Source: Halanaerobiaceae bacterium (GTDB taxonomy: Bacteria > Bacillota_F > Halanaerobiia > Halanaerobiales > CSSED10-376). Taken from it: 6,009 nt of DNA. The stretch spans positions 1 through 6,009 of the forward strand of contig PWOK01000159.1 in NCBI GenBank assembly GCA_003557445.1, in the 5' to 3' direction. The notes beneath the pieces are model-generated. The model was not told where the DNA came from. It saw only the letters and a program-made list of their open reading frames with translations, and searched no databases. Below are positions 5,122 through 6,009 of this stretch, piece by piece (position 1 is the first letter of the stretch; the number at the start of each line of letters is the position of its first letter). The translations under genes and the position numbers were made by a program.

Positions 5122-6009
5122 TTATTTTAACTTTATAGTATTAAAAGAATCCGGTTTTAATAATACTGTAAAGTTCTTCCCCTCAGCTGAAACATTCAGC
5201 TCTTTTTTTTCTTTGAAGGGATTATGTATTATTAAAATTAAACTTCCATCAGGATTTTCAAACCCCAGGGCATTACCGGATAAATTACCGGTCAATCCTC
5301 TTAATTCTGCATTTTTTTCAATAAAATGTGAAAAATGTTTCATCAGATAAAATTCATAATTATATTCAACTTCTTTAGTTTCAGGATCTATGCAGATAAG
5401 TGAGTTTTGATTCCATCCCCAGGTACTTAAACCACCCTTTTGTAAAATCATATTCCAGTACATATATATACTAACTCCATTACTTAAATAATGCCATAAT
5501 AAATCAAAAACATATCTGGCATAACCCCAGGTATTTCTTCCATCACCACATTCATTTTCAGTCTGCATTAGTTTCATATCCGGCCAGGCTATATTGGTCC
5601 GTTGAACTGCAAACTTACCATCCCACTGATAACCAACTCCAGATATATATTTTCTGGCCTTTTCATCATTTAAAACAGTATTTGCATAATCATTATATGA
5701 TGAACTATTTATTGTACCAAGCCAGATCTCACAATCTACATTATGTTTCTCAAAAGCTGGTCCCAGATAATCCCTTATAAAATCTCTGATTTCTTCACCT
5801 GTCCAGACACAGGAAGGAAATTTTTGATCTGCTGCTGGTTCATTCTGTACATGAATTTGATCTATTTTTATTCCCTCTTTTTGATATTCCTGTATAAAAC
5901 GAACAAAATACAGGGCATAGGCCTTTAATACTTTTTCTTCCTGTCTCAATGTCCCATGATTATATACTGCTGGATCTTTCATCCATGTAGGTGGACTCCA
6001 GGGAGATGC
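5122..6009 (-). CDS. Glycoside hydrolase family 30, C-terminal part (truncated by window edge)
   Basis: The frame is open from base 6009 down to the stop TAA at 5124-5122, giving 295 residues with no start in the window. The Met at 5982 is internal, because the frame continues upstream as SPWSPPTWMKD, a classic GH30 barrel motif. In partial numbering, HVQNEP carries the expected acid/base Glu57 and LMQTENECGDG the expected nucleophile Glu151. SCVWTGEEIRDFI lies between them, and YMYWNMIL with STWGWNQNSL forms the end of the barrel. The last 60 or so residues, closing with LLKPDSFNTIKLK, fit the C-terminal beta domain of GH30. Family members are retaining enzymes acting on beta-linked substrates such as beta-1,6-glucan, beta-glucosides, beta-xylosides or glucosylceramide; the sequence looks closer to subfamilies 1 and 3 than to the xylanase subfamily 8, but that is a judgement by eye. 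Localisation cannot be judged because the N-terminus is missing. It is convergent with the coiled-coil gene and shares its hairpin. Confidence 0.93.
   Translation of the reverse strand, partial: ASPWSPPTWMKDPAVYNHGTLRQEEKVLKAYALYFVRFIQEYQKEGIKIDQIHVQNEPAADQKFPSCVWTGEEIRDFIRDYLGPAFEKHNVDCEIWLGTINSSSYNDYANTVLNDEKARKYISGVGYQWDGKFAVQRTNIAWPDMKLMQTENECGDGRNTWGYARYVFDLLWHYLSNGVSIYMYWNMILQKGGLSTWGWNQNSLICIDPETKEVEYNYEFYLMKHFSHFIEKNAELRGLTGNLSGNALGFENPDGSLILIIHNPFKEKKELNVSAEGKNFTVLLKPDSFNTIKLK

Noticed and set aside
5051..5350. Plus-strand open frame crossing from the coiled-coil gene into the GH30 gene
   Set aside because: It overlaps two real genes, runs through the terminator hairpin, and its translation is low-complexity antisense of GH30.
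5743..5928. Plus-strand open frame opposite the GH30 barrel
   Set aside because: It lies opposite the QNEP motif region of GH30, and nothing supports expression.
5980..5982. ATG at 5982 as the start of the GH30 gene
   Set aside because: The frame continues upstream with the conserved SPWSPPTW motif, so this Met is internal and the gene is cut by the window edge.

Overview
The window is AT-rich and densely coded. It looks like part of a chromosome from a low-GC, anaerobic, saccharolytic Firmicutes-type bacterium; I would guess the Halanaerobiales. That guess rests on base composition, AGGAGG-type ribosome binding sites and the general look of the proteins, so it is tentative. No mobile element, CRISPR array, RNA gene or recognisable defence system is visible. 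No stretch longer than about 170 bases lacks a gene.

Layout, left to right. 1-852 (minus) is the N-terminal half of a PepF/M3-family oligoendopeptidase that runs off the left edge. 875-1324 (minus) is dtd, D-aminoacyl-tRNA deacylase, 22 bases upstream of pepF and probably co-transcribed with it. 1419-3806 (minus) is a large clan GH-A glycoside hydrolase with no signal peptide and a C-terminal CBM9-like domain. 3807-3974 is a very AT-rich divergent spacer. 3975-4385 (plus) is a four-helix membrane protein of the CmpB / putative ABC-transporter type IV family, closed by a strong intrinsic terminator. 4459-4487 is a perfect-consensus sigma-A promoter driving 4525-5088 (plus), a 187-residue coiled-coil protein with eleven tandem 21-bp heptad repeats. 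A bidirectional hairpin at 5088-5111 separates it from 5122-6009 (minus), the C-terminal part of a GH30 hydrolase that runs off the right edge.

How the genes fit together. The two glycoside hydrolases lie on the same strand and both belong to clan GH-A. They suggest a carbohydrate-degradation neighbourhood, but they are split by two plus-strand genes and a terminator, so they are not one simple operon. dtd and pepF are housekeeping functions: tRNA proofreading and peptide turnover. The membrane protein and the coiled-coil protein are separate transcription units.

The most unusual item is the coiled-coil protein. It has one unbroken heptad register over nearly its whole length, a core with leucine at a and phenylalanine at d, and signs of recent in-frame expansion. 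I see no multi-gene novel system here; this protein is the best candidate for something undescribed.
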